Below are positions 27,257 to 40,000 of a DNA stretch of 64,000 bases, piece by piece. The stretch is from Candidatus Contendobacter odensis Run_B_J11 (GTDB taxonomy: Bacteria > Pseudomonadota > Gammaproteobacteria > Competibacterales > Competibacteraceae), in contig NZ_CBTK010000035.1 in the NCBI RefSeq assembly GCF_000531125.1, positions 1 through 64,000 on the forward strand, given 5' to 3'. A program made the position numbers and the translations under genes. Within the stretch, counting starts at the first letter, position 1. Every line of letters starts with the position of its first letter. A model generated the notes under the pieces. It saw only the letters and a list, made by a program, of their open reading frames with translations, was not told the origin of the DNA and ran no database searches.

Positions 27257-27442
27257 ATGTGGGATGAACTGCTGGCGGCATTCGGGCTGATGCTGGTGCT
27301 GGAAGGTGTTCTGCCGTTCCTCAGCCCGCAAGCCCTGCGTCATACCCTGCTGCAAATGGCCCAACTGGAGGACCGCATACTGCGGTTTGCCGGGTTGGCC
27401 AGCATGGCGCTGGGATTGCTGGTGCTGTACTTCTTCCGCTGA
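27257..27442 (+). CDS. DUF2065 (YjeT-like) small membrane protein
   Basis: A 61-residue protein with two predicted membrane helices (LLAAFGLMLVLEGVLPFL and ILRFAGLASMALGLLVLYFF). It fits the DUF2065/YjeT family, which lies between hflC and purA or hisZ in many gammaproteobacteria. Its function is not known. Confidence 0.88.
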   Translation: MWDELLAAFGLMLVLEGVLPFLSPQALRHTLLQMAQLEDRILRFAGLASMALGLLVLYFFR

Positions 27443-27502
27443 AGTTGATTTCTGGCTCATTCGCTCACCTTCCCGCCCAACGATTCGCTAACCACACCTG
27501 CC

Positions 27503-30032
<2,530 letters not shown>

Positions 30033-30050
30033 GATTGGCCCTGAACAGCA

Positions 30051-30081
30051 GAAGGCCCGGCAATTAACCGGGCCTTCTTTT
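30051..30081 (+). terminator. Rho-independent terminator after purA
   Basis: A perfect 10-bp stem GAAGGCCCGG (30051-30060) and CCGGGCCTTC (30068-30077), 7-nt loop, then TTTT. It ends the hfq-hfl-purA transcript. It also lies just past the 3' end of the tRNA-Leu on the other strand, which it may terminate as well. Confidence 0.9.
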
Positions 30082-30086
30082 CAATC

Positions 30087-30173
30087 TGGTACCGAAGAGA
30101 GGACTTGAACCTCCACTGGGTTTCCCCAACTAAGACCTGAACCTAGCGCGTCTACCAGTTCCGCCACTTCGGC
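30087..30173 (-). tRNA. tRNA-Leu (CAG)
   Basis: The minus strand folds into a type II tRNA: acceptor GCCGAAG with CTTCGGT, D-arm TGGCGGAACTGGTAGACGC, and anticodon stem CTAGG/CTTAG with loop TTCAGGT, giving anticodon CAG. A long variable arm (TTGGGGAAACCCAG) follows, then the T-arm GGTTCAAGTCC. CCA is encoded. The long variable arm and anticodon agree on leucine. The first pair is G-U, as in some E. coli leucine tRNAs. Confidence 0.95.
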
Positions 30174-30287
30174 ATTGTTGCCAAGCCACAGGCGGGTGAC
30201 AACGGGAGCGGACTATACGGATTGCTCCCCAAACTGTCAATTGTTTCCCTTCATCCCTATGGCAACGGAGTTGCAAGGTAATAATTT

Positions 30288-32552
30288 ATGAGCAATAAAA
30301 AACCGGATTCCTGGCGGCAGATGGACCCTTTTCTGGCCCGCGAGCAGGAAAAATACGGGCGCGCCTCTCCCAGCCGGGAGTTCATCCTGCACTACCTGAC
30401 CGAACGGGGGATGCCGATCACCTTGGACGAACTCCGCGCCGAGTGGCGGATGGATGACGACTGGGAGATCGAAGCCCTGTCCCGCCGGTTGCGGGCGATG
30501 GAGCGGGATGGGCAACTGATCCGCAACCGCCGCGAAGGCTATGGCTTGGTCACTAAGATGAATCTGGTGACCGGCCGGGTTATCGGTCATTCCGAAGGTC
30601 ACGGGTTTTTGATTCCCGACGAAGGCGGCGACAACCTGTTCCTGTCGCCCCGGCAGATGAAAAAGCTGCTGCACGGCGACCGGGCGGTGGCGCGGGTCAT
30701 CGGCCTGGATTACCGGGGGCGCCGCGAGGGCGCGGTGGTCGAGGTGCTGGAACGCAATACCGAAACGGTAGTGGGGCGTTTCAGCGAGGAACACGGGGCC
30801 TGCTTCGTCATCCCCGATAACAAGCGAATTAACCAAGACATCATGGTGCCGCCGGAAGGACGCGGCGAAGCCCAGGCCGGGCAGATTGTCATCGTCGAGT
30901 TGATCGAGCAGCCGGGTGCGCACAGTCGGCCGCTGGGTCGGGTTAAGGAAGTGCTGGGCGAACACATGGCCCCGGGGATGGAAATCCGCATCGCGATTGC
31001 CAGCCACGGCATCCCGGTGGAATGGCCGGATGCCGTAGTCGAGGAAGCGCATCGTTACGGCGAGACGGTGCCGGAATCGGTTAGCCAGGGGCGCTGGGAT
31101 TTACGCGGGACGGCGCTGGTGACGATTGATGGGATCACTGCCCGCGATTTTGACGATGCGGTGTATTGCGAGCGGCGCGGGGCTAACTGGCGGTTATTGG
31201 TGGCGATTGCTGATGTGTCGGCGTATGTGCGCCCGGACACGGCGCTGGATCAGGAAGCGCGCAAACGTGGCAATTCGGTGTATTTCCCCGACCGCGCCAT
31301 TCCGATGCTGCCGGAGGCGCTGTCCAACGGCTTGTGTTCGTTGAAGCCGGACGTGGATCGGCTGTGCATGGTCTGTGAAATGACCTTCAATGGTGAGGGT
31401 CGGATGATCCGTTCGCGCTTCGCCGAAGCGGTAATGCGATCTCAAGCTCGGCTGACTTACGACACCGTGGCCGCTATGGTCGCCGACCGCGATCCACGGG
31501 TTCGCGCTGAGTATGCCGAACTGGTTCCGCATCTGGACCGGCTGTACGAGTTGTATCAGGTGTTGCGGGCGGTGCGGGAGCAGCGCGGGGCGATGGACTT
31601 TGACACTCAGGAGACCGTGATCGAGTACGGCGCGGATCGCAAGATCGAGCGCATTTTGCCGACCGAGCGCAATGATGCCCACCGCTTGATTGAGGAATGC
31701 ATGATCATGGCGAATGTAGCGGCGGCGCGGTTTCTGCAACGTCACAAGATGCCGGGCTTGTACCGGATTCACGAAGGTCCCGCCGAAGACCGCTTAAAAA
31801 AGCTGCGTGCCTTCCTGGGGGAAATGGGTTTGGGACTTGGGGGGGGCGACAAGCCTTCGCCGCAAGACTATACCCGCTTGCTGAATCAGGTTCGTGACCG
31901 GCCCGACGCCCATCTGATTCAGACGGTGATGCTGCGTTCGCTGGCTCAGGCGGTTTATAACCCCGGCAATGTAGGTCATTTTGGGCTGGCGCTGGATGCC
32001 TACGCCCATTTCACTTCGCCGATTCGCCGCTATCCCGATTTGCAGGTGCATCGCGCCATCCGCCACCTGCTTAACGGCGGTAAGCCGGTGGATTTCGCCT
32101 ACACCCATGCCGATTTGCTGGGCTTGGGCGAACATTGCTCGATGACCGAGCGGCGGGCGGATGAGGCGGTGCGCGACGCGGTGGAATGGCTGAAGTGCGA
32201 GTTCATGCTGGACAAGGTCGGGCAAACTTTCGATGGCATCATTACCGGGGTGACCGGCTTTGGCCTGTTCGTGGAACTGCGCGGGGTGTTCGTGGAAGGC
32301 TTGATCCATGTGACCTCATTACGCAATGACTACTACCAATTTGATCCGGTTGGGCATCGTCTGCACGGCGAGCGTTCCGGGCAAATCTACCGGTTGGGTG
32401 ATAGCGTAAAGGTGCGGGTGGCGCGGGTGGATTTGGACGAGCGCAAGATTGATTTCGAGCCGATAGAGCAGGAACGCCATGTTAAGGATCGCGGCGAGAA
32501 GGAGAAGAGTGGCCGCCGCAATCGCTGGAATCGGGGCCGGCGCAAGGAATAA
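30288..32552 (+). CDS. rnr: Ribonuclease R
   Basis: A 754-residue 3'-5' exoribonuclease that degrades structured RNA. An N-terminal helix-turn-helix/cold-shock part (residues about 1-210) precedes the RNB domain with the catalytic Asp cluster in GITARDFDDAVYC. A C-terminal S1 domain (FDGIITGVTGFGLFVELRG) and a short basic tail (KSGRRNRWNRGRRKE) follow. rlmB follows after 6 bp, a conserved pair. Confidence 0.95.
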   Translation: MSNKKPDSWRQMDPFLAREQEKYGRASPSREFILHYLTERGMPITLDELRAEWRMDDDWEIEALSRRLRAMERDGQLIRNRREGYGLVTKMNLVTGRVIGHSEGHGFLIPDEGGDNLFLSPRQMKKLLHGDRAVARVIGLDYRGRREGAVVEVLERNTETVVGRFSEEHGACFVIPDNKRINQDIMVPPEGRGEAQAGQIVIVELIEQPGAHSRPLGRVKEVLGEHMAPGMEIRIAIASHGIPVEWPDAVVEEAHRYGETVPESVSQGRWDLRGTALVTIDGITARDFDDAVYCERRGANWRLLVAIADVSAYVRPDTALDQEARKRGNSVYFPDRAIPMLPEALSNGLCSLKPDVDRLCMVCEMTFNGEGRMIRSRFAEAVMRSQARLTYDTVAAMVADRDPRVRAEYAELVPHLDRLYELYQVLRAVREQRGAMDFDTQETVIEYGADRKIERILPTERNDAHRLIEECMIMANVAAARFLQRHKMPGLYRIHEGPAEDRLKKLRAFLGEMGLGLGGGDKPSPQDYTRLLNQVRDRPDAHLIQTVMLRSLAQAVYNPGNVGHFGLALDAYAHFTSPIRRYPDLQVHRAIRHLLNGGKPVDFAYTHADLLGLGEHCSMTERRADEAVRDAVEWLKCEFMLDKVGQTFDGIITGVTGFGLFVELRGVFVEGLIHVTSLRNDYYQFDPVGHRLHGERSGQIYRLGDSVKVRVARVDLDERKIDFEPIEQERHVKDRGEKEKSGRRNRWNRGRRKE

Positions 32553-32558
32553 CTACGA

Positions 32559-33308
32559 GTGAGCGATGAAGTGATTCACGGGCTGCATGCGGTCGCGGCG
32601 GCGCTGAAATATGAGCCGGAACATCTGCGCGGGCTGTGGGTGGAACGCCAGCGCCGCGATGCACGGATGCAAGCGCTGCTGGATCAAGCGGCAAGTCATG
32701 GGGTAGCGATTCATCCGACGGACCGGGCGGAACTGGATCGACTGAGTGGGAGCGTACATCACCAAGGCATCGTCGCCCGATTGGCGGTGCGCCAGCGCAG
32801 CCATGACGAAGCAGATTTACCGGAACTGTTGGCAGCGGCGGGTGAACCAGCCTTATTGCTGGTACTGGACGGAGTGCAAGACCCGCACAATCTCGGCGCC
32901 TGTTTGCGCAGTGCGGCGGCGGCGGGCGTTCATGCCGTCATTGCCCCCGCCGACCGCGCCGCCGGCTTGAATGCGACGGTGCGTAAGGTGGCCTGCGGAG
33001 CGGCGGAAATCACCCCGTTTATTGCAGTCACCAACCTGGCGCGGACGCTACGCAGTTTGCAAGAACAGGGGGTATGGCTGGTCGGCGCAGCGGGCGAGGC
33101 GGAATCCAGCCTTTACGCGGTGGATTTCACCCTGCCAACTGCGATGGTGCTGGGCGCGGAGGAGAAAGGGCTGCGACGGTTAACCCGCGAGGTTTGCGAC
33201 CGGCTGGCGCGAATTCCGATGACGGGCAGCATGGAAAGTCTGAATGTGTCGGTGGCGGCGGGAATTTTTTTGTTCGAGGCACGGCGACAACGGGGCAGGG
33301 TGAGCTAA
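32559..33308 (+). CDS. rlmB: 23S rRNA (guanosine-2251-2'-O)-methyltransferase RlmB, GTG start
   Basis: A 249-residue SpoU-class methyltransferase. It has an N-terminal L30e-like substrate-binding domain (VIHGLHAVAAAL), then the trefoil-knot motifs: NLGACLRSAAAAGVHAVI, VLGAEEKGLRRL and IPMTGSMESLNVSVA. It modifies G2251 in the ribosomal P-loop. The start is GTG with AAGGAA upstream. Its end overlaps the convergent DUF1499 gene by 4 bp. Confidence 0.94.
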   Translation: MSDEVIHGLHAVAAALKYEPEHLRGLWVERQRRDARMQALLDQAASHGVAIHPTDRAELDRLSGSVHHQGIVARLAVRQRSHDEADLPELLAAAGEPALLLVLDGVQDPHNLGACLRSAAAAGVHAVIAPADRAAGLNATVRKVACGAAEITPFIAVTNLARTLRSLQEQGVWLVGAAGEAESSLYAVDFTLPTAMVLGAEEKGLRRLTREVCDRLARIPMTGSMESLNVSVAAGIFLFEARRQRGRVS

Positions 33309-33757
33309 CGAGGCGCGTCAAATTGAGCGCGAATGGCGTTTACCCGCTCGCGGTTGACCCCGAAGTCGTAATATCCGGTTCGCGAGGCCGAGCGCGCCTG
33401 GATCACGCCGGGCGGGTTGAACTGAAATTCCACATCGTCTATGAAGCCGAACCACGCTGAGCTGAATTCGGCATGAAGGTAATCGGCGTCGGCCTGCCTG
33501 AGGTGTACCCGCTCCATGCGGTTGAGAACGGCCAGCAGCCGGTTTCGGGCTTGGGTGGTATCGCCGGTGTAGCGCAAGGCTTCGATCCGCTGGTTTTCAT
33601 CAGCGGCTTGCGACGAAACGCAATTCGGCGAATCCGGGCATGGTGCCAGCCGGCCTTCGGTCACGCCCAGGTTCAACGGGGGTCGCCCGCCGGAACAGCC
33701 ATTCAGCGCCAGCGCGGCCACGATGACCAGCCGGCCCGCCCATAGTTGTTTGCACAT
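33305..33757 (-). CDS. DUF1499 lipoprotein
   Basis: A 150-residue exported protein: signal peptide with lipobox LNGC (Cys20), then the DUF1499 domain (LAPCPDSPNCVSSQA, with two conserved Cys, and FIDDVEFQF near the end). Its function is not established. It converges on rlmB, sharing 4 bp. Confidence 0.85.
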   Translation of the reverse strand: MCKQLWAGRLVIVAALALNGCSGGRPPLNLGVTEGRLAPCPDSPNCVSSQAADENQRIEALRYTGDTTQARNRLLAVLNRMERVHLRQADADYLHAEFSSAWFGFIDDVEFQFNPPGVIQARSASRTGYYDFGVNRERVNAIRAQFDAPR

Positions 33758-33878
33758 GGTTCATTGCTCGTCAATGTCGTGCGGTATTCGGGACACCGAT
33801 TCACCGTTTTCTACCGGTATATCAATCTGGAGTTCTCAATCCATTCGGTTTCCAATCCACCCACAAGTTAGTATAGTT

Positions 33879-34891
33879 GCGCGATGTTCAACTTTTCAGG
33901 CGATTAGGCCCTCAAACTGGAGGTCTGACCGACCGAGGAGCCGGTTGACGAAGATGCACAGGGTGTGCGCCAAAAGCTTTCGCGTTATCCGACTCGTCAG
34001 ATGCCACTGATCTCGCGCCCAGATTTTTCCCCAATGAAACCACCCCGTGAGTTGAGCAATGACGGTTTCGACAAGGCGACGGGTGGTGGTCAGTTGCTGA
34101 ATGACGCTTGGGGTACGGGGATCAGCCCTGTTCGCCCGCAACGGGGTTTGCAGATCGATGTGGGCAGTGGCGAGTTCTTGCTTCAGGAAGGCACTAATGT
34201 AGCCTTTATCCCCAATGACCAAGCCCTGAATCCCCTCAGTCAAATCCCAAAGAGCCTCACGTTCATCAGCGGAGGCCGGGGTCACCGTCCCGCCGGTGAT
34301 CACCCCATTAATGGTGACCATCCGATGGCCGTGAAACCCAGAGTAATACGGCTTTTTGGCGGCGCAGTAGCCGTAGTCGGCCGGCCCGGAAAACAACCGG
34401 TAACGTCGGGCGCGAGTCAGGACACCTAACGGCAGAGGACAGCCGTCCACGAGATGAATCGGATCCGTCACTGCTCCCAAGTCAATGACCAAGCGCCGAT
34501 GAAGAGCCGGCTTGATCGCCCAGAGATGGGCCGCCTGCGGAGTGAACGTGGGGCGCGATCCCCACTGCGGAAACCACGAGGGCCAATGCCGATGAAAGTA
34601 CTGCCAAAGAGGTAGATCGGTATCCAGTCCCAGAAACTCACCCACCACTTCCATCGTGATCACTTCGCTATCGGTCAACTTCGGGGCAAAACCCCGCTGG
34701 CGCAGACGCTGACCCCCAATTACCGAATCCCAGTGTTCTTCTACCCAGCAAAATACGGTGATGATAAAGTCTTCGAGCGGCATGACGGCATTCCCGGAGC
34801 GTTGCGATGGTGGGCTCCTCTCAGCGTATCTCACACCGCCATGCCGCGCCGCCATCCCATCCTCGATCATCCGAAAAGTCGAACATCGCGT
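33879..34891 (-). mobile_element. IS982-family insertion sequence, complete
   Basis: The element is about 1013 bp with inverted ends CGCGATGTTCAACTTTTC (33880-33897) and its complement at 34873-34890 (one mismatch). It is flanked by a 7-bp direct repeat TATAGTT (33872-33878 and 34892-34898). One transposase gene fills it. The intact target duplication suggests recent transposition. It landed in the last codons of the small ORF at 34891-35121. Confidence 0.9.
33896..34783 (-). CDS. IS982-family transposase
   Basis: A 295-residue DDE transposase. The N-terminus MPLEDFIITVFCWVEEHW and the middle region PIHLVDGCPLPL, with YSGFHGHRMVTINGVITG, are typical of IS982. The C-terminus (RRLVETVIAQLTGWFHWGKIWARD) carries the final acidic residue. 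The start at 34783 is preferred to the longer frame because it matches the family N-terminus. The frame is intact, so it may be active. Confidence 0.9.
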   Translation of the reverse strand: MPLEDFIITVFCWVEEHWDSVIGGQRLRQRGFAPKLTDSEVITMEVVGEFLGLDTDLPLWQYFHRHWPSWFPQWGSRPTFTPQAAHLWAIKPALHRRLVIDLGAVTDPIHLVDGCPLPLGVLTRARRYRLFSGPADYGYCAAKKPYYSGFHGHRMVTINGVITGGTVTPASADEREALWDLTEGIQGLVIGDKGYISAFLKQELATAHIDLQTPLRANRADPRTPSVIQQLTTTRRLVETVIAQLTGWFHWGKIWARDQWHLTSRITRKLLAHTLCIFVNRLLGRSDLQFEGLIA

Positions 34892-35121
34892 TATAGTTCT
34901 GCTTCGGTAATTGCGTAGGCTGGGGTGTCGAGCATCGCAGTCTGGACGCCGGATGTACCGGCCACCTGACTAAGCCTATTCGCAAGGGCATGTTTCTGGC
35001 GGCGGTGCAGCATTTCATCCGCCCACCGCTGGCTTAGAAGCTGTGGTAGTTCTGCAACAAGCAGTGATTTGATTCCACCTTGAAAGGACGGGCTGTTTCT
35101 TCCAAGCAGGGCGCGGCTCAT
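34891..35121 (-). CDS. Small hypothetical protein, 3' end altered by IS982
   Basis: A 76-residue soluble protein I do not recognise (GGIKSLLVAELPQLLSQRWADE, then HRRQKHALANRLSQVAG). Its ATG overlaps the stop of the BtuF-like gene (ATGA), so the two are probably co-translated. IS982 inserted at its end: the present frame ends ...ITEAEL-stop, and removing the element with one target copy gives ...ITEAELY-stop, a loss of one residue only. Confidence 0.55.
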   Translation of the reverse strand: MSRALLGRNSPSFQGGIKSLLVAELPQLLSQRWADEMLHRRQKHALANRLSQVAGTSGVQTAMLDTPAYAITEAEL

Positions 35122-35951
35122 ATCGAACAGATGGCGCCAGACCGTTGTGAATTTTCACTAGCAAACCGCGCTAGATAAGCCAATCCCGCAATGGCCCGGT
35201 TGCCGTACCACGAGGTCATTTCGCCGTCGATCAACCGCAATTTCTCCAGCGGGCAGTCGTAAGTACGGGCGAAGGCGTTCAAATCGGCCGGTTGGAATCG
35301 ATACGGTTCGCTGCTGAACAGGACTAAATCTGCTGCATCCAGCAACGCTCGATTCAGTTCCAGCACCGGATAGCGCGCCTCGGATTCCGCCGGTAGCGTC
35401 TCCCACTCCACCAATGCCAGCATCCGGGCAATATAAGTGTCCCGGCTCACGCCCATCCACGGTTTGCGCCAGATCAAATACAGCACCCGCCGCCGGAGCC
35501 AAGCAACTTGCCGCAGTTCCGCCAGCGCCTGCTCGAATGTTGCCGCCAGCGTTTCCGCCTCGGCCCCACGGTTGAAAATACTGCCAATCAGGCGATAGAG
35601 CGGTACGTTGTCTTCCGGGGTTAGCGGATGAGTCACGATAATCTGCGGCACATAATCAGCCAGTTGATCCGCCAGTAATTTGGGATTTTCGTCAATGTTC
35701 AGGATGACATGGCTGGGTCGCAGCGCCCGCAACCGGGAATGCCTGATTTTCTTGGTGCCGCCCACACTGGGTAGCGCCGCGACCGCCAACGCCGGATGGA
35801 CACAATAATGAGAGCGACCGACCACTTGCTCACCCAATCCCAATGCGAACAGCAGTTCGGTAATGCTGGGCACCAGCGAAACAATACGGGCAGACTCGGT
35901 AACCGGCGAATGCTGGATTCCGACAGCATCAGTCAGCGTGTTCCCTTTCAT
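35118..35951 (-). CDS. BtuF-like metal-chelate/cobalamin-binding protein, no signal peptide
   Basis: A 277-residue helical-backbone metal receptor of the BtuF/FhuD class III fold. VSLVPSITELLFALGLGEQVVGRSHYCVHP is the BtuF-like first lobe (residues about 24-54), with SRDTYIARML in the second lobe. The frame shows no signal peptide or lipobox, unlike periplasmic BtuF. It may act in the cytoplasm or have a mis-placed start. The adenosylcobalamin enzyme gene icmF lies 1.1 kb away, which suggests but does not show a link to B12. Confidence 0.75.
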   Translation of the reverse strand: MKGNTLTDAVGIQHSPVTESARIVSLVPSITELLFALGLGEQVVGRSHYCVHPALAVAALPSVGGTKKIRHSRLRALRPSHVILNIDENPKLLADQLADYVPQIIVTHPLTPEDNVPLYRLIGSIFNRGAEAETLAATFEQALAELRQVAWLRRRVLYLIWRKPWMGVSRDTYIARMLALVEWETLPAESEARYPVLELNRALLDAADLVLFSSEPYRFQPADLNAFARTYDCPLEKLRLIDGEMTSWYGNRAIAGLAYLARFASENSQRSGAICSI

Positions 35952-35972
35952 CTCTAGGCTCCAATGGCGGCT

Positions 35973-36905
35973 TCAGGAGGCTGGATCGGCTTGAGCAGCC
36001 AGCCAGGCGGCGAGATCGTCCAGGGTCTGAAAGTCGAGCAACGCTTCCGCCAAAATCTCGGCGTTGGCCAGGGACAGGCGACGAATCCGCCGGGATTGCT
36101 GCGCCGGAATACGACCGAAACGGCGTTTGATCAGGCGCAGCACCAGCGCAACACATTCTTCCTGCCGGCCTTCCTGCCGGCCTTCCTGCCGGCCTTCCTG
36201 CCGGCCCTCCTGTCGGCCTTCCTGCCGGCCTTCCTGCTGGCCTTCAGCGAAAACTTCCTGATAAAAGCGGCTTTGTTTGAGATCGGCGTGGGTAAATCCG
36301 AGCATGGCTTGAATCTCCTGACGGGTCAGTTTGGGTAGACGATAGACCAGGATGGTTTCGATCAGATCCAGCGCCTCGGCCAGGGGCAACGGTGAGGGTT
36401 CGCTGGCAATTCGAATTTGCTGCGCCAGGCGATGGCCTTGTTGGGCCGCAGCGGCTGGCGTGGCGATTAGCAGTTGGAGCAATTGGATGCCAAGGCTGGG
36501 TGTAGAGGCCTTTGCAAGGTCTTCCAGATAAACCCGCTGTACTTCCGGCAGGGTGAGCAGCGAGGAGTAACACGGATCCGACCGTTCGATAGCGCGTCGA
36601 GGGTAAATCACCAATGCCCGCCAGCATGGACGGGGGACGCTACGGTAGAGATAGAGGAAAATTTCCGAGAAAAACCGCCCGTAGAAATCATCGTCGGATT
36701 GCGCCTGGGCTTCCAGAAAAATCAGCGGAGCAGCAGGATCGTCGGTCGGCGGGATCAATAGACCATCGAGACGGAAAGCGGTTTGTTTAACCTCTTCGGC
36801 GCGAAAACTGTAGCCGCCCGGATTGGCGACGGTAACGCCGGCCAGTTCAAGAGCCAGAGTCGGCAATATGTTGAAAATACGATAGAACAGATTGTCGGTT
36901 TTCAT
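35973..36905 (-). CDS. Rpn/DUF2887-family putative nuclease
   Basis: A 310-residue member of the PD-(D/E)XK-like Rpn/DUF2887 family. The N-terminal domain includes FRLDGLLIPP and LIFLEAQAQSDDDFYGRFF, fitting the D...ExQ nuclease core. The C-terminal part has an (EGRQ)n repeat at about residues 222-249 encoded by a 12-bp tandem array, followed by a helical end. Such proteins are recombination-promoting nucleases or transposase-like and are often multicopy in these genomes. Confidence 0.8.
   Translation of the reverse strand: MKTDNLFYRIFNILPTLALELAGVTVANPGGYSFRAEEVKQTAFRLDGLLIPPTDDPAAPLIFLEAQAQSDDDFYGRFFSEIFLYLYRSVPRPCWRALVIYPRRAIERSDPCYSSLLTLPEVQRVYLEDLAKASTPSLGIQLLQLLIATPAAAAQQGHRLAQQIRIASEPSPLPLAEALDLIETILVYRLPKLTRQEIQAMLGFTHADLKQSRFYQEVFAEGQQEGRQEGRQEGRQEGRQEGRQEGRQEECVALVLRLIKRRFGRIPAQQSRRIRRLSLANAEILAEALLDFQTLDDLAAWLAAQADPAS
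36163..36243. repeat. 12-bp tandem repeat encoding (EGRQ)n
   Basis: About seven copies of TTCCTGCCGGCC (plus-strand view), one with CCC for TTC and one with TGT. Each unit is a whole number of codons (EGRQ on the minus strand), so slippage changes the protein length without breaking the frame. Confidence 0.85.
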
Positions 36906-37015
36906 GCAGCGGGCAGGGTGGATTCAGACGAGCATAGTGTAGCCCGGTCTCTCGCCACTGCACCGCAACGGCGTATCATTAACCCCCATAACAATCCCCA
37001 AGGAGAATCTCGATC

Positions 37016-40000
37016 ATGTCCGCAGTCATCAGCTCTCTCAGGCTCCCGATGTCCGGGGTTGACCAAGTCCGGCCCCGACACAAAATTCGCTTCGTCACCG
37101 CCACCAGCCTGTTCGATGGTCATGACGCCTCCGTCAATATCATGCGTCGCATCCTTCAGGCCAGCGGTGCGGAAGTGATCCATCTCGGTCATAACCGCTC
37201 GGTGGAGGAAGTGGTGACTGCGGCCTTGCAGGAGGACGCGCAGGGCATCGCCATCAGCTCCTATCAGGGCGGCCACGTCGAGTTTTTCAAATACATGATT
37301 GATCTGCTGCGTGCGCGTGGCGGCGACACTATCAAGGTGTTTGGCGGCGGCGGCGGCGTAATCGTCCCGGCGGAAATTCACGAGCTGCATGACTACGGCG
37401 TGACCCGCATCTTCTCCCCGGAAGACGGCCAGGCGATGGGTTTGCAGGGCATGATTGATCACATGCTGAACCTCTGCGACGTTGATCCTGGTCAGTACGC
37501 CCCCAAAACACTCGACGGGATTCAAGCCGGTGACTGGCGGGCGCTGGCCCGGCTGATTACCGCGTTGGAAAACGGCACGGTGGCCCCCGAATTGCGCCAG
37601 CAGATTCTCCGCGAAGCCAAGACGCGCGCGATACCGGTTCTCGGCATTACCGGCACCGGCGGTTCCGGCAAGTCGTCGCTGACCGATGAACTGGTGCGCC
37701 GCTTCCGGCTGGATCAGGACGACCGGCTGAACATCGCGGTGATTGCCGCTGATCCGTCGCGGCGCAAAACCGGCGGCGCATTACTGGGTGATCGCATCCG
37801 CATGAATGCCGTCGCCGGCCCGAATCTGTATATGCGCTCGCTGGCGACGCGCGCCACCGGCAGCGAAGTCCCGGAAACCCTGGGCGATATTCTGGCCGCC
37901 TGCAAGCTGGCCGGCTTTGATCTGCTGATTGTTGAGACTTCCGGCATTGGTCAGGGCAACGCCGCCATCGTCCCGCTGGTGGATCGGTCGTTGTATGTGA
38001 TGACGCCGGAATTCGGCGCGGCCTCGCAATTGGAAAAAATCGATATGCTGGATTTCGCCGATGGGGTGGCGATTAACAAGTTTGACCGTAAAGGGGCAGA
38101 AGACGCGCTGCGCGATGTGCGTAAGCAGGTGCAGCGTAATCGGCAAGCCTTTGGTCAATCACCGGAAGCAATGCCGGTTTATGGCACGATTGCCGCCCGT
38201 TTTAATGATGACGGCGTGACCGCGCTCTATCAGGGAGTGGTGGAATTATTGCGGGATCAAGGCTTGGATTTGCCACCGGGTCGGTTGTTGAAAGTAGAAA
38301 ATAAAGCCGCTACCGGTAAAACCGTTATTGTACCCCCAGCACGATCCCGCTATCTGGCCGAAATTGCCGATACCGTGCGCGGCTATCATCGCCAGGTGAA
38401 AGAACAGGTCAAGCTGATTCGCCAGCGTCAGCAGTTGTACGCAGTCAAGGCAATGCTGGAAGTCACTCATAAGCCGACGGCTGATCTGGAACCCTTGCTG
38501 GAAAATATCGAGTCGCAGCTGGATTCACACGCCCGTAAGTTGGTAGAGATGTGGCCACAGGTTCGAGCCAGTTATAGCGGTGATGAATATGTGGTAAAAA
38601 TCCGCGACCGGGAATTACGCACTCAAATCACCAGCCGTTCACTCTCCGGTACCCGCATTCCCAAGGTGGCCTTGCCGCGTTTTGAAGATCATGGTGAATT
38701 GCTGCGCTGGATGATGCTGGAAAATGTACCGGGTAGTTTCCCCTATACCGCTGGTGTATTCGCCTTTAAGCGCGAGAATGAAGATCCCACCCGGATGTTC
38801 GCTGGTGAAGGCGATCCGTTCCGCACCAATCGCCGCTTCAAGAAACTGTCCGAACATGCCGAAGCCACCCGCTTATCCACCGCTTTTGATTCGGTCACGC
38901 TGTATGGCTGCGACCCGGACGAGCGCCCCGATATTTACGGAAAAGTGGGCAATTCCGGGGTTTCCATTGCCACGCTGGATGATTTGAAGGTGCTGTATTC
39001 CGGTTTTGAGTTGTGTGCGCCGACCACATCGGTGTCGATGACCATCAACGGCCCGGCCCCGATGATTTTAGCGATGTACTTCAATACTGCATTTGACCAG
39101 CAGATCGATCAATTTGAGCGCGATAATCACCGCCCGCCCACCGACAATGAGATTGAAAAAATCCGGGAATGGGTATTGGCAAATGTGCGTGGCACGGTGC
39201 AGGCCGATATTCTTAAAGAAGATCAGGGTCAAAATACCTGCATCTTCTCTACCGAGTTCGCGCTAAAAATGATGGGAGATATTCAGGAGTATTTTGTCCA
39301 TCACGGCGTCAAGAATTTCTATTCGGTGTCGATTTCCGGCTATCACATCGCTGAAGCAGGAGCGAATCCGATTTCGCAACTGGCTTTTACCTTGGCCAAT
39401 GGCTTCACCTACGTTGAAGCCTATTTAGCTCGGGGAATGCACATTGACGATTTCGCCCCTAATCTGTCGTTCTTCTTCAGCAACGGCATGGACCCGGAAT
39501 ACTCGGTAATGGGTCGAGTAGCGCGGCGGATTTGGGCAACCGCCATGCGCGCTAAATACGGTGCGAATGAGCGGAGCCAGAAGCTGAAATATCATATTCA
39601 GACTTCAGGCCGCTCCCTGCACGCTCAGGAAATGGATTTCAACGACATTCGCACCACCTTGCAAGCATTGATCGCCATTTACGATAACTGCAATTCCTTG
39701 CATACCAATGCGTATGATGAGGCAGTAACGACGCCGACTGATGAATCGGTGCGGCGGGCTTTGGCGGTGCAGTTGATCATCAATCGGGAATGGGGACTGG
39801 CGAAGAACGAGAACCCTAATCAGGGCGCCTTTATCATTGATGAATTGACTGATTTGGTGGAAGAGGCGGTATTACAGGAATTTGAGCGGATCAGCGAACG
39901 CGGCGGGGTATTGGGCGCGATGGAAACCGGGTATCAGCGCGGCAAGATTCAGGAAGAATCGCTGTATTACGAAACCCGCAAACACGATGGATCACTGCCT

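Noticed and set aside
36163-36243. Possible CRISPR array
   Set aside because: The units are contiguous 12-bp copies without spacers and encode an in-frame EGRQ repeat.
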